From the NCBI RefSeq assembly GCF_003029735.1, contig NZ_KZ686268.1:1289769-1353768 (forward strand): a stretch of 64,000 bases of DNA, given 5' to 3'. Below are positions 37,514 through 46,166 of this stretch, piece by piece. The notes under the pieces are model-generated. The model searched no databases. It had not been told where the DNA came from and saw nothing but the letters and a program-made list of their open reading frames with translations. The stretch's first letter is position 1. Each line of letters opens with the position of its first letter. This DNA comes from Pedobacter yulinensis. GTDB lineage: Bacteria; Bacteroidota; Bacteroidia; Sphingobacteriales; Sphingobacteriaceae. Both the position numbers and the translations under genes were made by a program.

Positions 37514-38401
37514 CTAAACTGCAAGTGTGCAGTATTCTTCCATTTGCAGCGAATAAAGATCTCCGAGCGCATCGAGCACATTTTTCTCAATAAACCGCCA
37601 TTGACCAGGGGGGGTGAAACCACTGATGCGCGAGCGGCAGATGGTAATGAGATCAGGTTCGAGTTGTTTTTGCCGCAGCGCAGCAGCAAAGGCCTCGATG
37701 CGGTCGAGGATCACATCCGATGTGACTTCACGCTCACTTTCATATTTTTGTGTATAACCGTTCAGAATGTAAAAGTAGCGGCCACCCTGGGCCTGGGCCT
37801 TGATAAAGCCCGTAATAAAATTCAGGTAGTGATACCGGTTGCCGGTAAAGTCGAGGTATTCGTTTTCAGTAATTTCAATGACCACGCTGTTCTCTGCCGA
37901 AGGATTTACACAACAGGAGAAATAATCCAGGTCGATGTCGAGCACAAGGCTGCCGTCAATTCGGAGCGTCTGTGTTGCAAAGTCTGCAGCCGACCACTTT
38001 GCCGACCGGAAACCGCGGGTGTCTGCTGTGTCGTCTACTGTGTTTTTTCCCATGAGCAATCTTTTGCCGGCTCCATTGTAAGAGCGGATAAACAGCGGCA
38101 TGTCTGCCGACTGCCGCATATCCTGTCTGATCCAGGCGTAAGTATTGAAAAGCCCCAGATACATTGCAGGTGCAATAAAGGTGTCGATCTTAAATTCCTT
38201 GTAAACGAGCTCCTCTATCTGGGCCAGCGGTTGCTCCAGTAAACGAGCAATCGACTGTTCAAATACAGGCGTTCTGAAATCTGCATGGTCGTCAAAATGC
38301 AGCAGGACACCGCCTTTTTGTATTCGCTCCTGCTGAAGGGCCCCTGCCCAGGCAATAAAGGCTTCGTGGTGTTCTTCGACCACAACCAATGCTGTTTTCA
38401 T
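37514..38401 (-). CDS. UPF0489 family protein, candidate peptide arginase
   Basis: A 295-residue protein with the UPF0489 motifs: VVEEHHEAFIAW at residue 7, LLHFDDHADF at residues 33-42 (H35, D37, H39, D41) and LVLDIDLDYF at residues 152-161 (D155, D157, D159), the metal-binding set of an arginase-like fold. Known members acting on RiPP precursors (OspR type) hydrolyse peptide arginine to ornithine plus urea. Both precursors here have Arg in the core just after CGTNT, so the substrate is present. Activity is inferred; a role in another ureohydrolase reaction is possible. It sits between the GT1 gene (23 bp) and the ABC gene (17 bp). Confidence 0.8.
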   Translation of the reverse strand: MKTALVVVEEHHEAFIAWAGALQQERIQKGGVLLHFDDHADFRTPVFEQSIARLLEQPLAQIEELVYKEFKIDTFIAPAMYLGLFNTYAWIRQDMRQSADMPLFIRSYNGAGKRLLMGKNTVDDTADTRGFRSAKWSAADFATQTLRIDGSLVLDIDLDYFSCCVNPSAENSVVIEITENEYLDFTGNRYHYLNFITGFIKAQAQGGRYFYILNGYTQKYESEREVTSDVILDRIEAFAAALRQKQLEPDLITICRSRISGFTPPGQWRFIEKNVLDALGDLYSLQMEEYCTLAV

Positions 38402-38424
38402 AATGAAGGTGTTGAAGGTGACGG

Positions 38425-39675
38425 TTAACCTGCACGAAGAACGAAGTCTGCTTCCTCTTCTTCCCGGTCCTGGTAGGCGGCAAAAAGTTGTTTGATCCGG
38501 ACCAAATTCTCTTTGTACCTGCCTGTTTCCAAACGGTTAATGTGCAACAGGATGTCTGCGGCCCGGTCGGTCTGGACATTGCCTACAACGCCGAGCTGAT
38601 GGTATTTGACGCGCGAGGCGTTGCCGAACATATCGCTGTCTGTGCTCCAGGGATAAACAACCATGGGTACGCCAAAATAGGCGGCTTCTTTAATGGAGTT
38701 CGCCCCGCCATGGGTAATGAACAGGTGGGCTTTTTCCAGCAAAGCCAACTGGGGTACAGAGCGAAAAACCCGTATATGGTCTGGAAGCCGCATGCTTAAA
38801 AGACTTTCGTGCAGATCACCCGCGTTGAGTACGAGTACATAACCAGCTAAACTGCTGAATGCACTGATCACTTCCCGGTAAAAACTGAGGCGCTGCTCTT
38901 GCTGCAGCCAGTGGCTCAGAGAACCGAGCGAGCACAACACCAGCTTGCGGCCTGCAGGCAAAAGCCCCCAGTTAAAGGCTTGCTCCTTTCTGGCTGTATC
39001 GATGAGCGCGCCGGCAAACCGCACATGTGGTGCCAGTTGTCTGGGAAAATCAAGCTCGATCGGATACAGAATCAGTTCCCAAACGCCTGGTACCCTGGGA
39101 TAAGAGATGCGGTTGTGCAGGGACAGCCGCTTTCCTGCCGGCAAGCCGGCCCGTTGTGCAATGACATCAAAATACCGGTCGAATGTGTGGCTGCGTGTAA
39201 GCGTTTTGTACCAGTTGCGCAGGTTGTTTTTTGCCCAGTGCCACTCAAATTTAAAATAGTCAGCCCAGCGCCGGGTATCAGAATAGCTGTACAGGGGACT
39301 GAGTTTGCCAAACCGTGTCCGGTCGCCGCAGGCCCATGGCTGGATCATCACTACTTTTTTATGCCGGCCCCTTACCAGCATGGCAGTATCCCAGAAGCCG
39401 ACTTCAGCAATGAAAAGTTCGGGGTTATACTGATCAATGAGCGTATCGATCAGGCTGTGCAATCCCTTGGCATTATGTTCACCCTGTGCCGTTTTTGCCA
39501 GCGCCGATCCGTAAAAACCGAAGCCATAACGTTCTACCGCTTTTTGCAGGGAAGGATCATTGACGTAGGTAATCCGGTAACCGCGGGCAGCGAGCAACCG
39601 CATTAACCGCAGTGTGCTGATAATGTGACTGATGTAGGGTGAGAGCAAGATGACAATATTTTTAACATCCTGCAT
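38425..39675 (-). CDS. GT1-type (MGT-like) glycosyltransferase
   Basis: A 416-residue GT-B enzyme starting NIVILLSPYISHIISTLRLM. The donor-binding motif HLFITHGGANSIKEAAYFGV followed by PMVVYPWSTDSDMFGNA near residue 310 is that of macrolide/UDP-glucuronosyl-type transferases, including the conserved THGG. These move sugars from UDP or TDP donors to small molecules and peptides. It is located 23 bp before the arginase-type gene and 9 bp after the outer-membrane protein gene. Likely glycosylates the modified peptide; donor unknown. Confidence 0.85.
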   Translation of the reverse strand: MQDVKNIVILLSPYISHIISTLRLMRLLAARGYRITYVNDPSLQKAVERYGFGFYGSALAKTAQGEHNAKGLHSLIDTLIDQYNPELFIAEVGFWDTAMLVRGRHKKVVMIQPWACGDRTRFGKLSPLYSYSDTRRWADYFKFEWHWAKNNLRNWYKTLTRSHTFDRYFDVIAQRAGLPAGKRLSLHNRISYPRVPGVWELILYPIELDFPRQLAPHVRFAGALIDTARKEQAFNWGLLPAGRKLVLCSLGSLSHWLQQEQRLSFYREVISAFSSLAGYVLVLNAGDLHESLLSMRLPDHIRVFRSVPQLALLEKAHLFITHGGANSIKEAAYFGVPMVVYPWSTDSDMFGNASRVKYHQLGVVGNVQTDRAADILLHINRLETGRYKENLVRIKQLFAAYQDREEEEADFVLRAG

Positions 39676-39684
39676 AGCTGCGTG

Positions 39685-42117
39685 TTATTTGTTCAGGCGG
39701 CCCCGTTCCTCTTCGTCGCGGCGGTCAACATTTTCGCGCTCAGTCTTCGTTTTACCGCTTGAGAAATTATAGGACACACCAAATGATACGAATTGCGTGG
39801 GCAATCTGAAATTCACATCCCGGCTAAAGTCGCGCTCATCGACGGTCCAACCGATCCTGCGCAGATTGAAAGGGTCAGAGAAATTCAGTGAAAGTGATAA
39901 TTTTTCGTTCAGTAGGTTCTTTTTGAAATTGATGTCAATATTGCCTTGCGGCTTCCAGTCGTAAATGCCCAAAAACTGGTTGCGGCCGTATCGGGCAATG
40001 ACTTCGGCAAAAAATGTCTTGTCAAGCTGGAAGCGGTTGCTGATCGATCCCTCCTGCGAGAATTTCTCTTTCAAGCGTGGAAAAATGGTGCCGCCGATAT
40101 CCAGCCTGGTATACCGCAAGGTGGCAGATGCATTGATATCCCACCATTTTGTTGGTTTGAAGGGTGCTGAAACAGCAAAAAAAGCATTGTTATCGTTATT
40201 GATGTTTTCGAACGTGGAGATCACCACGGGGCCGTTGTTCCTGTACACGTTGTTGATGCTGTTGGTGGTCCTGTTGTAGCCGAGCGTAAAATTGTATTTT
40301 GACATCAGCAGATAGGAGAGTTCCGCCTTGTGCGTAAAAAACGGCAGCAGGAAAGGGTTCCCGGTCTCAATGTAAAAAGGGTTCTGAATGTTTTCGAACG
40401 GGTTCAGGAGCTGGTAAGCCGGGCGATTGATCGTCCTGGAGTAAGACAAGGTCAGCGAATTGTTTTTATCGATCTTGTGCTGCAGAAAAAGGGAAGGAAA
40501 CAAGCTCCATCGGTTAAAGGTTACACTGTTGCCCAGCGTAACAGATTTGCCTTCGTATTTCGTGTTCTCGGTGCGCAAGCCTACTTTCAGTCCCCATTTT
40601 TCCCAGTCTTTCGTAAAACTGCCATAAAAACCAAGGATATTCTCCTCATACCTGTACCGGTTGGAGCGGTTTACATCGGTTACGTTACCGGGCAACAGGT
40701 AAACGATATCATTATCGGTCGATGAACGGTTGTATTTAGCGCCGGCATTGAATGTCCAGGCCTTGTCCAGTTTTTGTTCCAGGTCAGCGTTAAAGGTATG
40801 CAACTCGATTTCGAGCGGATTGTTGATGACAAGCGATTCAGCATAATTGTCTGCCGGGCTGGCGGCATAATTATAGCTGGTCGAGATCCTGGAGTCGTAA
40901 CGGTTATCATAACCAATGTAACTGTAACCAATGTCCAGGCGGCTGCCGAGGGTGTCGAGTTTATTCCTGTAAAGAACATTGACCTGAGAGGTGGCCTGGC
41001 GGATATCTTTGTCGTTTCTGGTGACGACCGAGGAGTCGATCGCTGTGCCGCGTGCAAACCGGTTTGTGGAAAGCGTACCCGGCTCATAGGGAAAACTGGT
41101 AAACTCATAATTGGCAGATAACAGCTGCCGGGGGGTAATCCGGTAATCGAATCCCAGTTTATAATTGCCAAAAAAGGCCCTGGTGACAGTATTGTTGTCC
41201 TGGTAGGAGAAAATTTGCTGCTGTTTATAAAACTGGGTTTCGCGCTGGTCCTCAAATTGTTTGCCTTTATAAAGGCTGCCGGCAGCCTGGAAAGTAAACT
41301 TTCGGACGGAATAATTGAGGTTGAGGTTGCCCGAAAAATTGTTGTAGCGGGTAAACTGGTAGTCTGCACCCACCGATCCGGAAAGCCCGTACTTATATTC
41401 GTTTTTCAGGTTGATATTGATGATGGTGCCCGTGTTGTTGGCGTCGAACTGGGCGCCGCCGACAGACCTCACCTCGTAAGATGCTATGGATTCTGAAGGA
41501 ATGCCGCGAAGGTAATTGACCAGCTGCTGGCCGCTAAGCTGAACTTTCACATTGTCTACGTAAACCGTTACGGCTTCTGTTCCGCGGTAAAGGATATTGC
41601 CAAAGGCATCGACCTGGGCGCCGGGCACCACATTGAACAGCCGCATGGCATTTTCGCCTTTGCTGTACACGCTGCCCGCGATGTCGACCACCATTTTGTC
41701 GACTTCCTGGCGCAGAAACGGGCGTCTGCCCACAATTTTTACTTGTGCCAGCGTGTTCCTGCTGCTGTCTGCACGAAGCACAATGGTGGGCAGCACCAGG
41801 CTGCTGTCGCCAACTGTTACACGCTGGGTATGCGGCAGCATGCCAAGAAACTGGATGTTCAATACATAGGTTCCGGTATCGACGTTAATGAGCACGAACC
41901 TGCCGGTAGAGTCGGTTGCAGTACCCCGCACCAACTGTGTATCACGTGCGGTTCGCAGCGTTACTGTTGCATAACTTACGTCCTGGCCCGCACCGGCTGT
42001 AATTTGTCCGCGTATTTCACGCCCTTGCTGAGCCAGGGCCCACGTTTGAAAAAAAATCAGGAAAGACGCAGCTAGCCAAACGACACGCATGCGTTTAGGT
42101 TTAATAGGTTGATTCAT
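39685..42117 (-). CDS. Outer-membrane beta-barrel protein (TonB-receptor-like, OMP_b-brl_3 type)
   Basis: About 810 residues from ATG 42117 (MNQPIKPKRMRVVWLAASF), with signal peptide and a carboxypeptidase-regulatory-like domain (EIRGQITAGAGQDVSYATVT near residue 30). A plug-like domain (GENAMRLFNVVPGAQVDAFG, GTEAVTVYVDNVKVQLSG) and a long barrel rich in aromatic strand ends follow. No TonB box is clear. An upstream start at 42189 adds an unlikely 24 residues. In this cluster it may carry the product across the outer membrane or reabsorb it. The 112-bp gap upstream (42118-42229) is empty. Confidence 0.85.
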   Translation of the reverse strand: MNQPIKPKRMRVVWLAASFLIFFQTWALAQQGREIRGQITAGAGQDVSYATVTLRTARDTQLVRGTATDSTGRFVLINVDTGTYVLNIQFLGMLPHTQRVTVGDSSLVLPTIVLRADSSRNTLAQVKIVGRRPFLRQEVDKMVVDIAGSVYSKGENAMRLFNVVPGAQVDAFGNILYRGTEAVTVYVDNVKVQLSGQQLVNYLRGIPSESIASYEVRSVGGAQFDANNTGTIININLKNEYKYGLSGSVGADYQFTRYNNFSGNLNLNYSVRKFTFQAAGSLYKGKQFEDQRETQFYKQQQIFSYQDNNTVTRAFFGNYKLGFDYRITPRQLLSANYEFTSFPYEPGTLSTNRFARGTAIDSSVVTRNDKDIRQATSQVNVLYRNKLDTLGSRLDIGYSYIGYDNRYDSRISTSYNYAASPADNYAESLVINNPLEIELHTFNADLEQKLDKAWTFNAGAKYNRSSTDNDIVYLLPGNVTDVNRSNRYRYEENILGFYGSFTKDWEKWGLKVGLRTENTKYEGKSVTLGNSVTFNRWSLFPSLFLQHKIDKNNSLTLSYSRTINRPAYQLLNPFENIQNPFYIETGNPFLLPFFTHKAELSYLLMSKYNFTLGYNRTTNSINNVYRNNGPVVISTFENINNDNNAFFAVSAPFKPTKWWDINASATLRYTRLDIGGTIFPRLKEKFSQEGSISNRFQLDKTFFAEVIARYGRNQFLGIYDWKPQGNIDINFKKNLLNEKLSLSLNFSDPFNLRRIGWTVDERDFSRDVNFRLPTQFVSFGVSYNFSSGKTKTERENVDRRDEEERGRLNK

Positions 42118-42229
42118 AGGATGGTAGATGTGCCGCCTTCTCTGCATTTCCTGTTTGAACGCTTTGAAGGCGGGAAGGAAAAATAACATTTTTTGTCAAG
42201 AAATCCTCGAAGTCTGCCAATTTTCTGAC

Positions 42230-42781
42230 CTAAGATCGCGCATATTTCAAGGCCAGGCTGAATCTGCTTTCCTTGCAAATGCGTGTAGATATGGTACCCA
42301 TGTGCCTGATATTTCCAGGGAAAATCAGGAAGCGGCCGGGGGCGGGCAGGACCGCTATTCTAGAGTCGTTGCCTTCATAAAACATCGTTTCGCCGCCGAA
42401 TTTATAGTTCCAGGTTTTGTTCACGTAATAGAGCACCGTCATGTCGTCTTTCTCTGCGGGGCAGTCGTCGTGCGGAAATTCGACATCCCCATAGTTAGAC
42501 AGGTTAATGTAAGCGCGCATCAGCACGTAACCGGCCGCGTCGTCTGCGAACTTGTCAAGCAGCGTCCTCGCTTTTTGGCCGATAAAGGTTTCCTGCTCAA
42601 ATGCAGCGGGGTCAAAATCGGTGCTGAAGATGGGAAACTGATCGTACGATGTGCTTTTTTCTGACCTTTTATATGGTAGCTGCGTAGCGTAGTCGTAAAA
42701 CACCTCGATCTCATCTTCAGATACCACATTATCAATGACATAAATGCTCTTGTTGTCAATTTTCTCAGTTCTGATTTTCAT
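42230..42781 (-). CDS. 2-oxoglutarate/Fe(II) oxygenase
   Basis: A 183-residue double-stranded beta-helix enzyme. The iron triad is visible: VEFPHDDCPAE (H104, D106) and GNIRHMGT (H160), and the 2OG-binding basic residue with its partner Ser appears in ESRFSLALKY (R173, S175). LYYVNKTWNYKFGGETMFY is the core strand seen in prolyl-4-hydroxylase-like members. It likely hydroxylates a side chain of the precursor. It overlaps the upstream JmjC gene by 17 bp (starts at 42781, upstream stop 42765), indicating coupled expression. Confidence 0.88.
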   Translation of the reverse strand: MKIRTEKIDNKSIYVIDNVVSEDEIEVFYDYATQLPYKRSEKSTSYDQFPIFSTDFDPAAFEQETFIGQKARTLLDKFADDAAGYVLMRAYINLSNYGDVEFPHDDCPAEKDDMTVLYYVNKTWNYKFGGETMFYEGNDSRIAVLPAPGRFLIFPGNIRHMGTISTRICKESRFSLALKYARS

Positions 42782-43613
42782 ATCCGACGGTTTTTTTTAG
42801 CTTGATTTTTTCAAACCCATGCCTGATAATCGATTCGATGTCTGCCATGTTCTTACGATTGGTGCCTGCCCTGAAAAAGGATCTTACCTGGTCGTAATTC
42901 GTCTCATTAATGAAGTTTTCGGTTACCGAAACAGACAATTCCAGATTAAAAGCGGCATGGTAACAGTTGTTCGGAACGAAAACCAGCTCGCCCGGCTGTT
43001 GGATGCAGAACATCGGGCGGTAACCAGCTGCCGTTTCGTCTTGCAGCAACCTGAGTATGGAAAACTCTGCGGGACTTTTCCTGATCCGTTCTGCATAGGC
43101 TTTCGGGTAAATGAGCCAGAGTTTGCGTCCTTCAAAAAGGAAATTCCATGCACTTGTGCCCCAGATATCGCGGTGCGTATCAGAGAAACTGTTCCTGGCA
43201 CCCACGTACAACCACGATAGCTGTTTTTTTGGTCTGGCAACAGGATTTCCGGCGTACCAGCAATCGAATACATGTCTGGGAGGAAGATCTGTGTAAAGAG
43301 CCGGCTCCTGCAAATGGAGTTGTGTCTTGTAGTAATAAAAGCCCTGTTCTCCATCCTGAAGGTATTCTCCCAGCGTCATGGCACGACCACTGGCCGCCGG
43401 CTCGCGGCATTCCAACAGTTGTGGCTGCGTAAGGCACCGGCTCAACGCTTCCAGCCGCCATTCCGGCTGCTCCAGCCATTCGCTGAATGCCTTGCTGAAC
43501 AACACGGGCTTCTCTGTGTAACCATATTGCGTGTTGAAATACTCCTGCGACAAAACGCTGGTTTCATCGGTGGTAATCGGCCTGAGCGACCGGGTCAGTT
43601 CGTGTTCTAACAT
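42765..43613 (-). CDS. JmjC/cupin-like oxygenase
   Basis: A protein of 282 residues from MLEHELTRSLRPITTDETSV at 43613 (an upstream ATG at 43667 would overlap the S8 gene by 35 bp). The JmjC-type fold shows WLYVGARNSFSDTHRDIWGT near residues 134-152 with the Fe ligands H147 and D149, the FEGRKLWLIYP strand with a 2OG-binding Lys candidate, and VPNNCYHAAFN with H219. This is the FIH/JMJD6-like class that hydroxylates Asn, Asp, Lys or Arg in proteins. A second oxygenase follows with overlap. The likely target is a core residue of the precursor; inferred. Confidence 0.87.
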   Translation of the reverse strand: MLEHELTRSLRPITTDETSVLSQEYFNTQYGYTEKPVLFSKAFSEWLEQPEWRLEALSRCLTQPQLLECREPAASGRAMTLGEYLQDGEQGFYYYKTQLHLQEPALYTDLPPRHVFDCWYAGNPVARPKKQLSWLYVGARNSFSDTHRDIWGTSAWNFLFEGRKLWLIYPKAYAERIRKSPAEFSILRLLQDETAAGYRPMFCIQQPGELVFVPNNCYHAAFNLELSVSVTENFINETNYDQVRSFFRAGTNRKNMADIESIIRHGFEKIKLKKTVGYENQN

Positions 43614-43632
43614 AGCTGTATGAAAAAGTGGT

Positions 43633-44367
43633 TTATGGTTGAAGGCTTTGCTCCGGTTCTTGCTCAAGTACGGCAGGATCGCTGGTGCGCTGCAACCAGG
43701 CTTTCAGCGACTCGTCGTTCTGCCAGTGTTCCTGCAGCCGGGCGCGTGTAATGATCCCCGTAAAACTTGCAGCGGCGAAACTGGTGCCATAGGCCATAAA
43801 ATATTTGTCTCCTGGCGCGGCTACTTTTTTATAATCCCCTTTTGCCAGGGCCATATTTAGCCCCGGGCCAAGGTAGTTGAAACGGTCGCCGTCAGTCGTC
43901 AAGCCCACCCTGACGCCGTAAACACCGGGCACATGGGCAGGAAAACAAAGCCTTTCCGCTTCCCGGGCATGGTGGTCTGCGGCGACAATGGTTATATTCT
44001 GCGCCTTTGCCTGTCGACATATAGCGAGCATTTCTTTAGACGGGACAGTTTTTTTTACGCCCATACTGATGTTGATCAGGTCAATGTCGCCGCGGTCAAC
44101 CAGGTACTGCATGGCTTCGAGCAGCATGTGTTCAGTGACAATGCCGGTGGCGCTGTCTGGTTTAACAACAACAAACGCGGCATCGGGGGCATACTGCCTC
44201 AGCACCGAGAGTACGCCGGTTCCATGCCCTTTTGCGTCAGTGAAAACATCATCCAGCACGTTTGGGCCCCGGGCGGTCCAAAACCGGGTCAGGCCGGATA
44301 CCTGTGCATGCCGGAATAGCCTGTGTGTGGCGTCTGCACCGCTGTCGATCATGCCAATCCTGATCAT
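43633..44367 (-). CDS. Cytosolic S8 (subtilisin-type) protease, candidate leader peptidase
   Basis: A compact 244-residue subtilase without signal or propeptide: catalytic D8 in IGMIDSGAD, H48 in AKGHGTGVLSV, S196 in AYGTSFAAASFTG. The oxyanion-hole position usually Asn (AAGN) reads AADHH near residue 131, an odd substitution. No secretion signal means it would act in the cytosol, as expected for removal of a RiPP leader before export by a transporter lacking its own peptidase domain. It begins 3 bp after the radical SAM gene stop. Confidence 0.87.
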   Translation of the reverse strand: MIRIGMIDSGADATHRLFRHAQVSGLTRFWTARGPNVLDDVFTDAKGHGTGVLSVLRQYAPDAAFVVVKPDSATGIVTEHMLLEAMQYLVDRGDIDLINISMGVKKTVPSKEMLAICRQAKAQNITIVAADHHAREAERLCFPAHVPGVYGVRVGLTTDGDRFNYLGPGLNMALAKGDYKKVAAPGDKYFMAYGTSFAAASFTGIITRARLQEHWQNDESLKAWLQRTSDPAVLEQEPEQSLQP

Positions 44368-44370
44368 CGT

Positions 44371-45825
44371 TTACTTGTTGGAATGGCCGGTATTGACGGC
44401 ATCGGCGGCTTGCGGCACTCCGATCTTTTCTGGCGTGTCGCGCATCATGACATATTGCTGGCCAATGTAATGCTCGGCTTTATACTTCCACTCGGTGCAT
44501 TGCGGTACTGAATTTTTCAGTGCATCATATGAACAGGAGATTTTATCGCAGACAGGCAGGTACTTGCAATTGCGGCAAACTACGTTGTGGTTGTACCGGT
44601 TAAACGAACTGTAGCTGGCGTAAATTTCCGGATCGTACGCATCAAAAACCGTACTTGGCGCCTTCGTATCATCGTGAATGGTTTCCCAGCATTTGTGAAT
44701 ATTTCCGTTTGGGTCCACAACCAGGCTAATGGGCGAGGCCCAGGTGGCGCAGGTCGATTGGTACGATGGCAGGTCCCACTTCAGGCGGGCTTTTCTGTTG
44801 CCGGTTATCTGGCTCCATGCGTTGAACCGCTCGGTGAGCGATAACCTGAATTTTTGTTTGAACTCAAAAAACTCATCCACAAACATGCGCGTGTCTTTCT
44901 CGTCTTCGGTAAGGCTGATCTCTTCATAGGATCGCAACCAGGCCGGGTCAAAATGGAAATGCTCATATTTTTGCGGCCAGAGTCCCCAGACATGGAAATC
45001 ATCAAGCATGGTCTCAACTGAGGCAGCCACCTCTTTGTCTACATTGACCCGTACATTGACATCGATCGACTTCGGAATGCCGGCCAGGTTTCGCAGGATG
45101 CGGAAATAATTTTCAGCGTTCTTTTGTTTAAGCGGCCGTTTGCGGTCGTGAACATCGCGAGCACCATCTATGGTAACCTGTACACTGTTTACCCGGTAAT
45201 CGACCAGTTTCTGGATATTTTCAGGTGTCAGGTAAATGCCATTGGTAATGATATTGGCCGCATATTCGAGTTTGTATTTTTCTGCGAGTGCCAGCAGGCC
45301 TACAGACAGATCGGTAATGGCCGCCACGTTGATAAGCGGTTCGCCTCCGTACCAGGTAACCGATAACGTATGGATATGATTCATCTTATCATTCCGGATG
45401 ATCTGCTCGATGTATCTGGGAATTTGCTCTTTGACACGCAGGTCTTTCAACGTATGGTTGGGCTTAACAAATTCAAAGCAGTAGGCGCAGCCCATGTTAC
45501 AGGTAATGGTCGTGCCGATGGTCAGGTTAATGATGCCGGCTTTTTTGAACTGGGTTTTATCGGTGTGCGATTCAAAAAATGCGACGATATCCACTTCCTG
45601 ACGTATCAGGTATTCTTTGGCTAACATACGCTCAAAGAACCCGGGGTTTTCTGCCCGGGTAGCGCCATCAAAGCAGGCCAGGGTCTGCAATTCGGCCATC
45701 AGGAAGCCCTCTTCCTGATCCAGGATCTCGATCCCGCCCGTCAATGTATTGAATAAAAGAAACTCGTCTGATTCGTCAGGCTGGATCAGGATGTTGTAGG
45801 GGTTTGTCTTGAATAGATTTTCCAT
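44371..45825 (-). CDS. Radical SAM/SPASM peptide maturase
   Basis: A 484-residue enzyme starting MENLFKTNPYNILIQPDES. The N-terminal about 90 residues resemble the precursor-binding region of SPASM maturases (FLLFNTLTGGIEILD). The 4Fe-4S site is TTITCNMGCAYCFEF (C109, C113, C116). The C-terminal SPASM region has LVVDPNGNIHKCWETIHDD, then VVCRNCKYLPVCDKISC and a final Cys in VPQCTEW, enough for two auxiliary clusters. Such enzymes make thioether or C-C crosslinks or epimerise residues in RiPP precursors. It follows precursor 2 by 81 bp. An in-frame start at 45879 is less likely. Confidence 0.92.
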   Translation of the reverse strand: MENLFKTNPYNILIQPDESDEFLLFNTLTGGIEILDQEEGFLMAELQTLACFDGATRAENPGFFERMLAKEYLIRQEVDIVAFFESHTDKTQFKKAGIINLTIGTTITCNMGCAYCFEFVKPNHTLKDLRVKEQIPRYIEQIIRNDKMNHIHTLSVTWYGGEPLINVAAITDLSVGLLALAEKYKLEYAANIITNGIYLTPENIQKLVDYRVNSVQVTIDGARDVHDRKRPLKQKNAENYFRILRNLAGIPKSIDVNVRVNVDKEVAASVETMLDDFHVWGLWPQKYEHFHFDPAWLRSYEEISLTEDEKDTRMFVDEFFEFKQKFRLSLTERFNAWSQITGNRKARLKWDLPSYQSTCATWASPISLVVDPNGNIHKCWETIHDDTKAPSTVFDAYDPEIYASYSSFNRYNHNVVCRNCKYLPVCDKISCSYDALKNSVPQCTEWKYKAEHYIGQQYVMMRDTPEKIGVPQAADAVNTGHSNK

Positions 45826-45906
45826 GGTGGTGATTTTGTGGTTGGAAAATTGGTTTGGTCGGGGCAATCGGGCGAACACCGTCTGCCCTTTGCCGCAGCG
45901 GTTACG

Positions 45907-46080
45907 CTAGAAAAGAATGTCATCTTCTTCGATGGCATCGCTGCCCGGCCTGCGGGTATTGGTGCCGCAACTATAGCCCGAACAAAGAAGCTCAATCTCG
46001 TCAGACAGCCTGGTTTCAATTCGGTTCGGTTTTAACAATTCCTTGTTGAGCAGGGAAATTTGCAATTCTTCTTTGGTCAT
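45907..46080 (-). CDS. RiPP precursor peptide 2 (57 aa)
   Basis: A small gene below usual calling size. Leader MTKEELQISLLNKELLKPN, then IETRLSDEIELLCSGYSC, core CGTNTRRPGSDAIEEDDILF, stop TAG. It is 40/57 identical to precursor 1, with conserved leader (MTKEEL..SLL.KEL.KPN..ETRLS), two core Cys (positions 33 and 38), CGTNT, one shared Arg and the acidic EEDDILF end. It has two adjacent core Arg residues against one in precursor 1. It is immediately upstream of the radical SAM maturase and downstream of an intrinsic terminator. Substrates of the cluster enzymes by context and conservation. Confidence 0.9.
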   Translation of the reverse strand: MTKEELQISLLNKELLKPNRIETRLSDEIELLCSGYSCGTNTRRPGSDAIEEDDILF

Positions 46081-46122
46081 GATAAAGGTTGATTTGAAGT
46101 TTGAAGAATAATCTGGCTTGGG

Positions 46123-46155
46123 AAAAAGACGGCAATGGAAAGCTCCATTGCCGTC
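46123..46155 (-). terminator. Intrinsic terminator between the two precursor genes
   Basis: GACGGCAATGGA (46128-46139) and TCCATTGCCGTC (46144-46155) form a perfect 12-bp stem with a 4-nt loop. On the minus strand (the operon direction) it is followed by TTTTTCC at 46127-46121. It lies 12 bp after the stop of precursor 1. It would leave precursor 1 in excess over the modifying enzymes unless read through or antiterminated. Confidence 0.85.
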
Positions 46156-46166
46156 GTCTGGTGGTC

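Noticed and set aside
38899..39606. A 235-codon plus-strand open frame
   Set aside because: Antisense to the GT1 gene, which has the THGG motif.
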